From contig NC_020156.1 of assembly GCF_000332115.1 (NCBI RefSeq), forward strand, positions 3,163,501-3,227,500: a stretch of DNA of 64,000 bases, read 5' to 3'. Positions 1 through 7,925 of the stretch are shown in pieces. Under the pieces are notes generated by a model, which was not told where the DNA came from, ran no database searches, and was given only the letters and a program-made list of their open reading frames with translations. Each line of letters begins with the position of its first letter. The first letter of the stretch is position 1. The position numbers and the translations under genes were made by a program. This stretch comes from Nonlabens dokdonensis DSW-6. GTDB lineage: Bacteria > Bacteroidota > Bacteroidia > Flavobacteriales > Flavobacteriaceae.

Positions 1-384
1 GAACACACAATTCAATTTGGGATTGAGGATTGGTTTATAAGTGACTTTAACAGCTACGTAAATCAAAGTCCTGCTTCTTTATTTGTAGAAGCTTTAGAGG
101 ACTCAACAGTTCAGCAAATCTCTTATGAAGATGTTGAAAATCTTTGTGATAGAAATCCAAAATTTGAACGTTTTTTTAGACTTGTAGCTCAAAAGTCATT
201 TGCTTTTTCTCAACGAAGAGTTTTATCAAATTTAGGTAAGTCAGCCGAAGAACGATATTTAGAATTCCTTAATCTGTATCCTGCTATTGTCCAAAGAGTA
301 CCTCAATATGCTTTAGCTTCCTATCTTGGAATGTCAGCAGAGTTTTTAAGTAAAATTAGAAAGCGTATTACTACAAAATCTTGA
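1..384 (+). CDS. Crp/Fnr family transcriptional regulator (C-terminal part)
   Basis: The open frame enters from the left edge and ends at a TGA at 382-384, giving 128 residues of the C-terminal part. The residues visible (QFGIEDWFISDF near the start, then SAEERYLEFLNLYP, then RVPQYALASYLGMSAEFLSKIRKR) are the pattern of Bacteroidota cAMP-binding-type Crp/Fnr regulators: the end of the cyclic-nucleotide fold, the dimer helix, and a degenerate helix-turn-helix. The start and most of the sensory domain lie outside the window. It runs in the same direction as the peroxiredoxin-like gene about 100 bases downstream, so a regulator-target relation is possible but inferred. Family assignment is firm; the ligand is unknown. 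Confidence 0.85.
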   Translation, partial: EHTIQFGIEDWFISDFNSYVNQSPASLFVEALEDSTVQQISYEDVENLCDRNPKFERFFRLVAQKSFAFSQRRVLSNLGKSAEERYLEFLNLYPAIVQRVPQYALASYLGMSAEFLSKIRKRITTKS

Positions 385-483
385 ACTACTTCAAGAATAT
401 TTCCTAAACCAGTTCATTTTTAAAGTTGGCGCATTGCCACACCTTTGTAAAGTCAATTTTGGCTTTATATTAAACAAAGAAAA

Positions 484-1104
484 ATGAATACAGAAACAAA
501 TTCTTACCAAGAAAATTTAAAAGAACTACGTACAAATTTAGGAACAATGCTTCCTAAAGACGCATTAAATGTTTTCGACCAAGATGCAGAAAACCTACAA
601 TCCAACCATAATTCCATTTTAAAACTACAAGTTGGAGACAAAGCACCAGATTTTTCACTTTCTAATGCAACGGACAAAACAACCAAACTTTCAGAATTAC
701 TTAAAAAAGGCAAAGTTGTACTTACTTTTTACAGAGGTTCTTGGTGTCCTTATTGCAATCTTCAATTAGCTCACTATCAAAAATCATTGACTGAAATTCA
801 CGATTTAGGCGCAGAATTAGTTGCTATTTCACCCCAAACACCTGATGAATCTTTAAACGTAAAAGAAAAGAACGAACTTGATTTTGAGGTTTTAAGCGAT
901 AATGGAAATATTGTTGCAAGAAAATATACAACTGTTTTTAAAAATGCAGATGCACCAGTAAATACAATGACCGAACTCGGTTTCAACTTTGATGCACATT
1001 ATTCTGACGACTCAAGGGAATTGCCAATTCCAGCGGTATTTGTTATCGAAAATGACGCAACTGTTTCTTTTGCAAAATCTTTGGGTGGCGATTATAGAAA
1101 TTGA
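484..1104 (+). CDS. Peroxiredoxin-like (AhpC/TSA) protein, C-terminus cut by TGA
   Basis: 206 residues. The thioredoxin-like fold is recognisable from VGDKAPDFSLSNA at about residue 50 and the active-site motif GSWCPYCNLQL with Cys88 and Cys91, typical of the peroxiredoxin-like family that reduces peroxides. The frame stops at TGA 1102-1104, but the same frame continues beyond it with VEVSEIINALKK and a TAA at 1141-1143, which is how relatives usually end. The TGA therefore looks like a point nonsense mutation (perhaps from CGA, Arg) removing about 13 C-terminal residues. The core and both cysteines are intact, so function may survive. The SDR gene begins 44 bases after the early stop, or 5 bases after the ancestral one, so the two were probably an operon. 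A possible promoter is TTG 426-428 with ACACCTTTG ending at 447. Confidence 0.85.
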   Translation: MNTETNSYQENLKELRTNLGTMLPKDALNVFDQDAENLQSNHNSILKLQVGDKAPDFSLSNATDKTTKLSELLKKGKVVLTFYRGSWCPYCNLQLAHYQKSLTEIHDLGAELVAISPQTPDESLNVKEKNELDFEVLSDNGNIVARKYTTVFKNADAPVNTMTELGFNFDAHYSDDSRELPIPAVFVIENDATVSFAKSLGGDYRN

Positions 1105-1148
1105 GTAGAAGTTTCAGAAATCATTAACGCTTTAAAAAAATAAAAACA

Positions 1149-1982
1149 ATGAAAAATAAAATATGGTTAATCACAGGAATATCGAGCGGATTGGGTAAAG
1201 CACTTGCTGAATCTGTAATTGAACAAGGAGATTTTGTAATCGGCACATTCCGAAAGCAATCGCAAGTTGATGAATTTAATAAAAACAGTACTAAAAACGC
1301 ACAGGCAATTTTATTGGATATAACCAATGAAAAGAGCATTGAGGACAATATCAAAAACATTATTTTTGAACACGGAAAAATTGATGTTTTAGTCAACAAT
1401 GCAGGGATGGGATTTGTTGGAGCAGTTGAAGAAACATCATTAAAGGAGGTAAGAACTGTCTTTGAACCTAACTTTTTTGGAACTCTAAAAATGACACAGT
1501 CTGTTTTACCATATATGCGTAAAGAAAAGAGCGGAAACATTGTTCAGATTTCTTCACACGGAGGAATTAAGGCTTTTGCAGGTTTTGGTATTTACAACGC
1601 CAGCAAATTTGCTTTAGAAGGCTTTAGTGAGGCAATGGCACAAGAAGTTGCACTTTTGGGTATAAAGGTTTCTATAGTTGAGCCAGGACCATTCAGAACA
1701 AATTTCGCAGGAAATGGACTTGGACAAGCGGAAAATGTAATTGACGACTATTCCAATACAGCAGGAGCATTTAGAACTAAATTAAAAAGTGTTGACGGAA
1801 AACAAGAAGGCGACCCAGTAAAAGCATCCAAAGCAATTATAGACTTGGTGAATTCCGAAAATCCAACGCTTCGTTTACCTCTTGGAAAAGTTGCATTAAT
1901 GACAATCGGAATGAAATTAGACAGCATAAAATCGGACTTGGAAATAAACCGAAAAACCTCTGAAAACGCTGTGTACGGATAA
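1149..1982 (+). CDS. SDR family oxidoreductase
   Basis: 277 residues of a classical short-chain dehydrogenase/reductase. The nucleotide-binding motif TGISSGLG lies at residues 9-16, NNAG at 83-86, the catalytic Ser at about 136, and YNASK with Tyr149 and Lys153. The substrate cannot be told from sequence; the closest pattern is the 'oxidoreductase/SDR with PGxFRT' group, given EPGPFRTNF after the catalytic site, which usually prefers NADP(H). It follows the peroxiredoxin-like gene closely on the same strand and is probably co-transcribed with it. After its stop the first copy of the hairpin repeat begins within 20 bases. Confidence 0.9.
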   Translation: MKNKIWLITGISSGLGKALAESVIEQGDFVIGTFRKQSQVDEFNKNSTKNAQAILLDITNEKSIEDNIKNIIFEHGKIDVLVNNAGMGFVGAVEETSLKEVRTVFEPNFFGTLKMTQSVLPYMRKEKSGNIVQISSHGGIKAFAGFGIYNASKFALEGFSEAMAQEVALLGIKVSIVEPGPFRTNFAGNGLGQAENVIDDYSNTAGAFRTKLKSVDGKQEGDPVKASKAIIDLVNSENPTLRLPLGKVALMTIGMKLDSIKSDLEINRKTSENAVYG

Positions 1983-1993
1983 AAACGTGCCAA

Positions 1994-2262
1994 AACAAAG
2001 TACTGTGGTAAAAAACAAGTAAAATCCGCTTTATTTTATAACTAGAGTACTTCTGTAAGAATCATCGTAAATGAGTCCAGATTTTAATAACATCGAGGTT
2101 GGAGCATTTTATGAAGTTTCAATATTTTTAAATGGGATATTTTCTACTAAAAAAGATGCATAGTTAAAATTTAAAAATTTGGCTTGTGCTAAATCTGAAA
2201 ATAATTTTCTAGTTTGCACGCTACGAGACGTATACAGAGACTTTGGCAGTCTTTAAAGCACT
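1994..2262. repeat. Intergenic hairpin repeat, copy A
   Basis: This fills the gap between the SDR gene and the next gene. Its 5' part (2000-2050) can fold: GTACT and GTGGTAAAA pair with TTTTATAAC, a TAG bulge, and AGTAC. The same block, followed by a second conserved block (GTAAATGAGTCC, then TTTTAATAAC, ATGAAGTTT and near the end TTTGCACGCTAC), recurs as copies B (3779) and C (4512), with related copies D (21048) and E (22796). No coding potential is apparent. It starts 12 bases after a stop codon, so it could act at transcript ends or mark a cassette boundary. Confidence 0.75.
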
Positions 2263-2288
2263 CAAACTCTTCAGAAAAATCAAAGTAA

Positions 2289-2903
2289 ATGAATAAGAAA
2301 ATTTTATTAGTAATTTTGGGAGGTATTGTTGCTTTTACTCTTTATAAGTCATATTACTATGACAATATCTTTCAAATTTTTATTTATTTATTATTTGGAA
2401 TACCTTTCATTATTATATTGATTAAATCAATTCTTGAAGAAACAAAATCTTATAAAGCAAATAATAAATTAACAATTTTTTCAAACTCATTAATTGGAAT
2501 CTTTGTTTTACTAATAATCATTGGAATTTATTCATATAATGAAGAAAAAGTAAATAAACCATCGCTGATAAAGGCTCGAATATTTGGCGGATATGCAGAT
2601 TTTAAACAAAACGGAGAATATGTTTTTGTATGTGGAAGTTGGGCAAGTAGATCACACTTCTATGGAACTTACAAAATAAAGGACAGCATAATTACAGTTG
2701 ACAGAAAAGAATTTGATGACGTACTGACTACAAATAGGTTTGTTATTCGAAACTCGGATAGTTTAATTACTGAAAATTATAAACACAATGAGATAACGAT
2801 TGACAAATATTTAATACAAATAGATAAAAATGGGAAAGAAATAAAGCGAAAATATAATCAGTGTAATTACAGATTACCGATTGTAGTTGATAATTTAAAA
2901 TAA
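2289..2903 (+). CDS. Hypothetical membrane protein
   Basis: 204 residues, not recognised. Three hydrophobic segments are visible at about residues 4-18, 27-47 and 65-83, followed by a soluble region (about 95-200) rich in beta-strand-like residues (GGYADFKQNGEYVFVCGSW, then YGTYKIKDSIITVDRKEF), a pattern often seen in small lipocalin-like or immunity-type domains. It stands alone between two different intergenic repeats (copy A upstream, the tall inverted-repeat module at 2910 downstream), the layout of a single-gene cassette. No function can be assigned. Confidence 0.6.
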   Translation: MNKKILLVILGGIVAFTLYKSYYYDNIFQIFIYLLFGIPFIIILIKSILEETKSYKANNKLTIFSNSLIGIFVLLIIIGIYSYNEEKVNKPSLIKARIFGGYADFKQNGEYVFVCGSWASRSHFYGTYKIKDSIITVDRKEFDDVLTTNRFVIRNSDSLITENYKHNEITIDKYLIQIDKNGKEIKRKYNQCNYRLPIVVDNLK

Positions 2904-2909
2904 TAACGA

Positions 2910-3066
2910 TTTGCCAAAACCGTATAAAATTAGCTGCTGGTTTTAGCCAGTTTACGAAAGTCCTCGCGGATTTTCTATCTGGTGTTTATTTGCTAAATTA
3001 GTTACTGAAACACGCAACGAAATCATACATAACACGTGGTGCTTAATTTCGGAACAGCCTGTTTAC
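2910..3066. repeat. Second intergenic repeat module, copy 1
   Basis: This non-coding stretch shares several blocks with 22185-22310: an imperfect inverted repeat (GAAAGTCC/GGATTTTC at 2956-2975), then TTATTTGCTAA, then AAACACGCAACGAA and AACACGTGG. In both places it follows a hypothetical accessory gene on the plus strand. I recognise the general look of this sequence from intergenic regions of marine flavobacteria, but I cannot name an element. It could be a cassette recombination site or a conserved RNA end; neither is shown. Confidence 0.55.
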
Positions 3067-3147
3067 TCAATCAAAACAAGAGTTTACTCATTATGAATTT
3101 TAGTATTTTTAGTAATGATATAGATTTGATTTATAGATAATCTTAAA

Positions 3148-3774
3148 ATGAAAAAAACAGTTGTACTAATTATATTATGCCTTACATTTCAATATTCATT
3201 TGGACAAAATAAAAATGACTTTTACACATCATTTTCGGAAAGTGGAATAAAACATAATTTGAATTTTGACAAAAATAACATAGTTCGAATTAGCAGTATT
3301 CGTCGCCATATGTCACCCTTTTATAACTTAGTTGGAACTTATAAAAAAAGAGGAGATTCCATTTATATAAAAATTCAAAAAATCAACTCTTTGGAAGTAT
3401 CAAAAGCGAAGAAATTTGGATTTGAATCATTTAGCGAAATGGAATTAGTCCTTTACGCAAATGGTTCGGAATTAATCGACCCAAAAAACCGAACTGTTTA
3501 TGTAACTTCAAGAAAATTAAACAGAAAAAAGATAAAGCGACAATCTATAGCTTTTATCGACAACAAAAAATATATTTATGAAAGGCTTGTAACAGATGGT
3601 TATGGTCTAATAAGAAGAGAACCAAGAAAAAATAAGAGTTTTGATAAAGCATTAGCGGAAGTTCTGAAAAACCCTGACAATTACGAAAGAACAATAATAC
3701 GTGGATTAACAGCTTACGAAAAATATGGATTGATTGGAATAAACGGAGTTTCAATTATTAATAAAAAAAACTAA
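3148..3774 (+). CDS. Hypothetical secreted protein
   Basis: 208 residues with an N-terminal signal peptide (MKKTVVLIILCLTFQYSFGQ, cleavage likely after the Gly-Gln region). The mature part is basic and shows no motif I recognise; it contains FDKNNIVRISSIRRHMSPFYN and YKKRGDSIYIKIQKINS, suggesting beta strands as in small extracellular lipocalin-like domains. The neighbour at 4037 has a similar secreted architecture. It lies between two intergenic repeat modules, again as an isolated single gene. Function unknown. Confidence 0.6.
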   Translation: MKKTVVLIILCLTFQYSFGQNKNDFYTSFSESGIKHNLNFDKNNIVRISSIRRHMSPFYNLVGTYKKRGDSIYIKIQKINSLEVSKAKKFGFESFSEMELVLYANGSELIDPKNRTVYVTSRKLNRKKIKRQSIAFIDNKKYIYERLVTDGYGLIRREPRKNKSFDKALAEVLKNPDNYERTIIRGLTAYEKYGLIGINGVSIINKKN

Positions 3775-3778
3775 GCAC

Positions 3779-4012
3779 AACAAAGTACTATGGTAAAAAC
3801 AAGTAAAATCTACTTTATTTTATCACTAGAGTACTTCTGTAAGAATCATCGTAAATGAGTCCAGAATTTAATAACACCGATGTTGGGACATTACATGAAG
3901 TTTCAATATTTTTAAATTTGACGATTTCTACTAAAAAAAGATAAATAGTAAAATTTAAAAATCTGGCTTGTGCTTAAACTGAAAAATTAATGTCTTTTTA
4001 CACGCTACATTT
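3779..4012. repeat. Intergenic hairpin repeat, copy B
   Basis: Second copy of the hairpin-bearing repeat. The hairpin spans 3785-3834 and starts 11 bases after the preceding stop codon. The following block matches copy A closely through CATCGTAAATGAGTCC, ATGAAGTTTCAATATTTTTAAA and ends with ACACGCTAC. Differences from A and C are scattered substitutions and small indels, so the copies are old enough to have diverged while the hairpin arms stayed similar. Confidence 0.75.
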
Positions 4013-4036
4013 CATACACAAGCCGTTACCACACAT

Positions 4037-4447
4037 TTGAAAAAAACATTATTCATAATCATATCACTATTTTTATTGAATACTGCCTTATCGCAGGAAA
4101 TTCACAAAACGTATATCTATAAAATTGAAAAGACTAAATCTCGATTGGGTAGCGGAATAAAATGGAATTATTTGGATATGGATAGTTTAGTATTATATAA
4201 AAACCAAACTTTCCATTGGACGAAAAAATATATGTTTCATCAAATTGACTTTACCGAATTAAAAGGAAAATGGAAAATTGAAGATGACACATTAAAAATC
4301 TATATCAAATCAGAAACCGATACTGGAATTAGAAACAAATGGAATGAAATTGATAAGTATTGCTCTTTTGAGGTAAGACGCCGAAAAATCAAACCCATTG
4401 ATGGAATTGAATTTGCAACTAGAAAACTAAAACTGATAATAGATTGA
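4037..4447 (+). CDS. Hypothetical secreted protein (TTG start)
   Basis: 136 residues starting at TTG 4037, the only start that keeps the full signal peptide (KKTLFIIISLFLLNTALSQ). The mature region has the pattern GKWKIEDDTLKIYIKSE, reminiscent of lipocalin-like or META-type small beta domains that Bacteroidota secrete or anchor in the envelope. No catalytic motif is visible. It lies between repeat copies B and C and ends in a short divergent tail. Function unknown; the start codon is the main uncertainty. Confidence 0.55.
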   Translation: MKKTLFIIISLFLLNTALSQEIHKTYIYKIEKTKSRLGSGIKWNYLDMDSLVLYKNQTFHWTKKYMFHQIDFTELKGKWKIEDDTLKIYIKSETDTGIRNKWNEIDKYCSFEVRRRKIKPIDGIEFATRKLKLIID

Positions 4448-4511
4448 TTTTTATAAATTGAGCAAAAATTTTCAAGTCAAAAATTATAATCTGTCGAGAA
4501 ATACGTGCTGT

Positions 4512-4847
4512 AACAAAGTACTGTGGTAAAAACAAATAAAATCTGCTTTATTTTATCAATAGAGTACTTCTGTAAGAATCATCGTAAATGAGTCCTGATT
4601 TTAATAACACCGAGGTTGAAACATTTTATGAAGTTTTCACGATTTTAAATTTACTGTTGTTTTATTTTCTATTTCGTAGTTGTATTTGTTCCAGAAACAA
4701 TATTCAGAAAAAGACGCGTAGTTAAGATTTAAAATACTTGTACTGAATTTATCAAAGTATGGCCTGTACTTAATCTGGAAATAATGTCTTATTTTGCACG
4801 ATATCAGATGGATAAAACTGTTTTGATTCATTATTAGAAAGCACTAA
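4512..4847. repeat. Intergenic hairpin repeat, copy C
   Basis: Third copy, with the hairpin at 4518-4567. Its later part differs from A and B (an extra segment about 4655-4760) but ends with the shared TTTGCACG motif near 4794-4801. The final bases ACTAACCAATG run straight into the start codon of the DUF6090 gene at 4851, and the same bases precede the broken DUF6090 gene at 23019. The repeat therefore seems to have travelled together with DUF6090 genes at least twice. Confidence 0.7.
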
Positions 4848-4850
4848 CCA

Positions 4851-5615
4851 ATGATAAAGTTCTTTAGAAAAATTAGAAAAAACCTACTTTCAGAAGGTAA
4901 AACAGGAAAGTATTTCAAGTATGCTATTGGAGAAATAGTTCTAGTTGTAATTGGAATTTTAATCGCATTACAGATTAACAACTGGAACAATGATCTACAA
5001 AATTTAAAAAAGGAACAAGATGTTTTAAAAAATTTAAAAGCTGAAGTTCTACAGAATTTAAAAGAGATTAAAAGAGACCATGAATTCAACGTAGAGTGTT
5101 TAGATGCTTGTTACACCCTTTTAAATATCGATAAAACCAAATCGGTAAATCCTCTTAAAATAGACAGCTTGATGGGTACGGCTCTAGACTACGCCACTTT
5201 CGACGCGCGTTTAGGTGTTGTTAATGATGTTATTTCTTCAGGAAAACTGGAGCTGATAAAAAACGAAGATCTAAGACTTTTATTAAATCAATGGACTGGC
5301 GAATTGAGCGATTATGTAGAGGATGCAATGGTACGAAGAAACTTTATTTCTAATAATTACGACATTTTAACGAGGCACATACCTGTAAGGAATGGTGATA
5401 AAACACAAGATAGATCCGATTATAAAAAAACATATACAATAAAACCCATAACTGTAGATATTAGTAATTATCAAAAATTTATTGAAGATACAGAAGTTGA
5501 TAATGCTTGGTACAGCCACTATATAAATCAATCTTTTGTAACGATTAATGAAAAAGAGGTTGAGCGTTTTTTATTGAAAATTTTAGATCTAATAAATAAA
5601 AATATCGATGATTAA
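4851..5615 (+). CDS. DUF6090 family membrane protein, paralogue 1
   Basis: 254 residues. The N-terminus (MIKFFRKIRKNLLSEGK, then KYAIGEIVLVVIGILIAL and NNWN at about residues 43-46) is the hallmark of the DUF6090 family: a basic cytoplasmic tail, one membrane helix at about residues 24-42, and a long mostly helical domain, predicted outside the membrane by the positive-inside rule. The rest carries no known motif. It is the first of three genes overlapping by 8 bases each (stop of one within the ATGATTAA start of the next), so they are surely one operon. The family has no established function. Confidence 0.85.
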   Translation: MIKFFRKIRKNLLSEGKTGKYFKYAIGEIVLVVIGILIALQINNWNNDLQNLKKEQDVLKNLKAEVLQNLKEIKRDHEFNVECLDACYTLLNIDKTKSVNPLKIDSLMGTALDYATFDARLGVVNDVISSGKLELIKNEDLRLLLNQWTGELSDYVEDAMVRRNFISNNYDILTRHIPVRNGDKTQDRSDYKKTYTIKPITVDISNYQKFIEDTEVDNAWYSHYINQSFVTINEKEVERFLLKILDLINKNIDD

Positions 5616-6360
5616 ATTCTTCAGAAAAATACGTCTGGATGCGCTTTCGCGAAAGCGGTTTCCCAAATACTTCACCTACGCCATAGGTGAGATATTCCTT
5701 GTGGTTATTGGAATTCTAATTGCTCTAGCCATTAGTAATTGGAATAATAATCGTCAACAAAATAATACTATTAATTTTTACCTTGAAAAACTTTTAGAAG
5801 AAGTCACGCAACAAATTACGATTACCGAAGAGCACATTAAACGAAATGAGGGCTTGGTACAAAAGCAAACAAAAACGCTTAAAATACTAGCCTCAAAAAA
5901 CGAAAGTGCCATTCCTGAACTTAGAGAAATAATAGGTGCTACTGCCACCGTCTGGACAAATGAGTATTCTTTTGACACCTTTAACGAGTTTAAGCAACAA
6001 GGATTACTAAGCCAAGTGAAAAATCAAAAACTAAAACAGTTATTAAAGGATTTAGAATCTATTTTGACACAAGTTAAAAGCTATGACAACTATTTAGATG
6101 ACCAGTACAATACGTTAATAGAACCCTATTTTGCCAAGCATATTAATTACGCACAAAATGCATTGCCTGCCTATAGACAAGGTCTCGTTTCTGGCGGACC
6201 AAAAACGGACTATAAAGCACTATTTGATTCTATAGAATTGTGGAATGTAACCAGCCTTAAACTGGAAACAACTAATGGCAATCTCTATGCTTTAAACAAA
6301 ATGTTAGAAACACTTAAGGCGTTAAAATTAAACTTAGAAAAAGAGATTAGTAATGATTAA
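5608..6360 (+). CDS. DUF6090 family membrane protein, paralogue 2
   Basis: 250 residues, with the same N-terminal anchor but with KIRLDALSRKRFPKYFTYAIGEI. The LSRKR segment is encoded by a copy of the 16-bp palindrome at 5642-5657. Compared with paralogue 1 the alignment has equal length, so the palindrome replaces codons rather than adding them. The domain after NNWN (about residue 47 on) is helical, with several Lys/Glu-rich stretches, and shares little sequence with its neighbours. Start and stop overlap the flanking genes by 8 bases each, indicating translational coupling. Confidence 0.85.
   Translation: MIKFFRKIRLDALSRKRFPKYFTYAIGEIFLVVIGILIALAISNWNNNRQQNNTINFYLEKLLEEVTQQITITEEHIKRNEGLVQKQTKTLKILASKNESAIPELREIIGATATVWTNEYSFDTFNEFKQQGLLSQVKNQKLKQLLKDLESILTQVKSYDNYLDDQYNTLIEPYFAKHINYAQNALPAYRQGLVSGGPKTDYKALFDSIELWNVTSLKLETTNGNLYALNKMLETLKALKLNLEKEISND
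5642..5657. repeat. Palindrome CGCTTTCGCGAAAGCG, copy 1 (coding)
   Basis: Inside DUF6090 paralogue 2, where it writes LSRKR near the N-terminus. Paralogues 1 and 4 have LSEGK-type codons at the same position with no length change. Confidence 0.95.
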
Positions 6361-7114
6361 GTTCTTTAGAAAAATACGTTTGGATGCGCTTTCGCGAAAG
6401 CGTATACCAAAATACCTCACCTACGCCATTGGCGAAATCATCCTCGTGGTCATAGGAATTTTAATTGCGCTGCAGATCAATAATTGGAACGAAAACAAAA
6501 AATCAGTAAAACTTGAGCAAACCTACTACTGTAAAATTGCCGAAGATTTACAAGTAGATATTAGAAATATTGATAGTTCATTAGTAACTATAGATAAGCG
6601 ACTAGAAAGAACAGAACGGTTTTTGAAAAATCTTTTAAAAATCCAAAAGGATAAACAAGTTATTTTCAAAGACTTCATACCGACATTTAGATATTATAAA
6701 TTCATCCCAACCAAACCAGCTATTGTCGATATCACTTCATCTGGAAAACTTGAAACGCTTAGAAATCAAACGTTGAAAAACAGAATTTTAAGCCATTACA
6801 CTGAACAAGACAATGCATTACAAATCATTGAGATAAATGACAATGCACATATCCAAAAAATTATTGATATTGAAAAATTTGCCGATTTTGGATTCCAAGA
6901 AATACCACAATATCAAAACTTATTTGATGAAGAATTACAAGGATTGTTATCGAGCACACAATGGCAACAAAATTCGGATGACGAATTATTTGTAAAGGTT
7001 AAGGATGCTATGATTTTAAATATAATTAGAAGTGATCGGGAAAAAGAGCTGCTTAACGGTATTAAAGATAATGCCGAGGAATTGAATAATTTATTAATTG
7101 AAAACTGCAATTGA
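6353..7114 (+). CDS. DUF6090 family membrane protein, paralogue 3
   Basis: 253 residues. The N-terminus RKIRLDALSRKRIPKYLTY is almost the same as in paralogue 2, including a palindrome copy at 6387-6402, then the membrane helix and NNWNEN. The extracytoplasmic part diverges again, with YCKIAEDLQVDIRNIDSSL and a C-terminal helix ending ELNNLLIENCN. The sharing of the first about 45 codons with paralogue 2, contrasted with the divergent remainder, points to duplication followed by fast divergence or exchange of the outer domain. Last gene of the overlapping trio. Confidence 0.85.
   Translation: MIKFFRKIRLDALSRKRIPKYLTYAIGEIILVVIGILIALQINNWNENKKSVKLEQTYYCKIAEDLQVDIRNIDSSLVTIDKRLERTERFLKNLLKIQKDKQVIFKDFIPTFRYYKFIPTKPAIVDITSSGKLETLRNQTLKNRILSHYTEQDNALQIIEINDNAHIQKIIDIEKFADFGFQEIPQYQNLFDEELQGLLSSTQWQQNSDDELFVKVKDAMILNIIRSDREKELLNGIKDNAEELNNLLIENCN
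6387..6402. repeat. Palindrome copy 2 (coding)
   Basis: Inside DUF6090 paralogue 3, at the same codons as copy 1 and in the same frame (LSRKR), 745 bases away; the two were probably duplicated together. Confidence 0.95.
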
Positions 7115-7241
7115 TGTGCTGAAACTCTTTGAGAAACTAAAAAAAATAAAGAAATAACATAATGTATAAAAATAGTAGCGTTTTAATTGCCAAATTGAAA
7201 GTAAGTAAATTTTAAAAAGGTCTATGTTTAATTAACAAGTA

Positions 7242-7280
7242 CGTTCTTGTAAAGATGCTACAATTCTTATAATAGAACGT
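7242..7280. other. Gap 7115-7356 with weak inverted repeat
   Basis: The 242-base gap after the DUF6090 trio holds no credible gene. The only structure I see is a 7-base inverted repeat (ACGTTCT near 7241-7247 and AGAACGT at 7274-7280) with a 26-base spacer, too weak to name. The following gene probably has its own promoter here, but no clear TAnnTTTG box is visible. Confidence 0.25.
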
Positions 7281-7356
7281 CAGATGTTATAGGTCATTTA
7301 ACAATAAAATGAGATAGCTGAGAATAAATCAAGGAATACACTAAACCAATAGAATT

Positions 7357-7875
7357 ATGAATAAAATAATCAACCGACTGACTTTACTGACAACACTTTG
7401 CATAATAGCTCTTGGGTTACAAAGTTGTGAACAAAAACAAAAGGAAGAATCGAAAGCAATTGAAAAAGAATTGGTTGTTAAATCCGAAGAGCCTGAATAT
7501 TTTTTGTTACGACCAGAAGTAGAAAAAGCATACGGATATTCACACGCTGTGAAAATCGGTAATAGCATTAAAATTTCAGGAGCCGTAAGCATGGACGATG
7601 AAGGAAATCCGACAGCTATCGGTGATATTGAACAACAGATGATAAACTGTTATGCTGATTTGGAAAAAGTATTAAAACACTTTGACTGTACTTTTGATGA
7701 TGTTGTAAAAGAAGACATTTTTACAACTGATATGGCGCAAATGTTAGAAAAATCAGCATATAGAGCAGAAGTTTATAAGAACGGATTTCCGACTGGATCT
7801 TGGCTTGAAGTAAAGGGACTGGCGCTTCCTGAATTGATGGTTGAAATAGAACTTGAAGTACATAAGCCAGAATAA
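7357..7875 (+). CDS. RidA/YjgF-YER057c-UK114 family protein with lipoprotein signal
   Basis: 172 residues. Residues 1-24 form a lipoprotein signal (MNKIINRLTL, hydrophobic run, LQSC with Cys24). After a charged linker the Rid fold begins at about residue 50: SHAVKIGNSIKISGAVSMD, then GDIEQQMINCYADLEKVLKHF and VVKEDIFTTDMAQM, ending ELMVEIELEVH. The Arg that binds the carboxylate of enamines/imines in canonical RidA (R105 of the E. coli protein, in the VEVARLP-type segment) is not present; the segment reads SWLEVKGLALPELMVEIE. It therefore probably belongs to a non-deaminase Rid subgroup acting in the periplasm or at the envelope. It sits alone among DUF6090 genes. Confidence 0.85.
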   Translation: MNKIINRLTLLTTLCIIALGLQSCEQKQKEESKAIEKELVVKSEEPEYFLLRPEVEKAYGYSHAVKIGNSIKISGAVSMDDEGNPTAIGDIEQQMINCYADLEKVLKHFDCTFDDVVKEDIFTTDMAQMLEKSAYRAEVYKNGFPTGSWLEVKGLALPELMVEIELEVHKPE

Positions 7876-7925
7876 ATTTTATGACTTATATAAAAAGAAA
7901 ACGAGTAATTTAGACACGAAAACCT

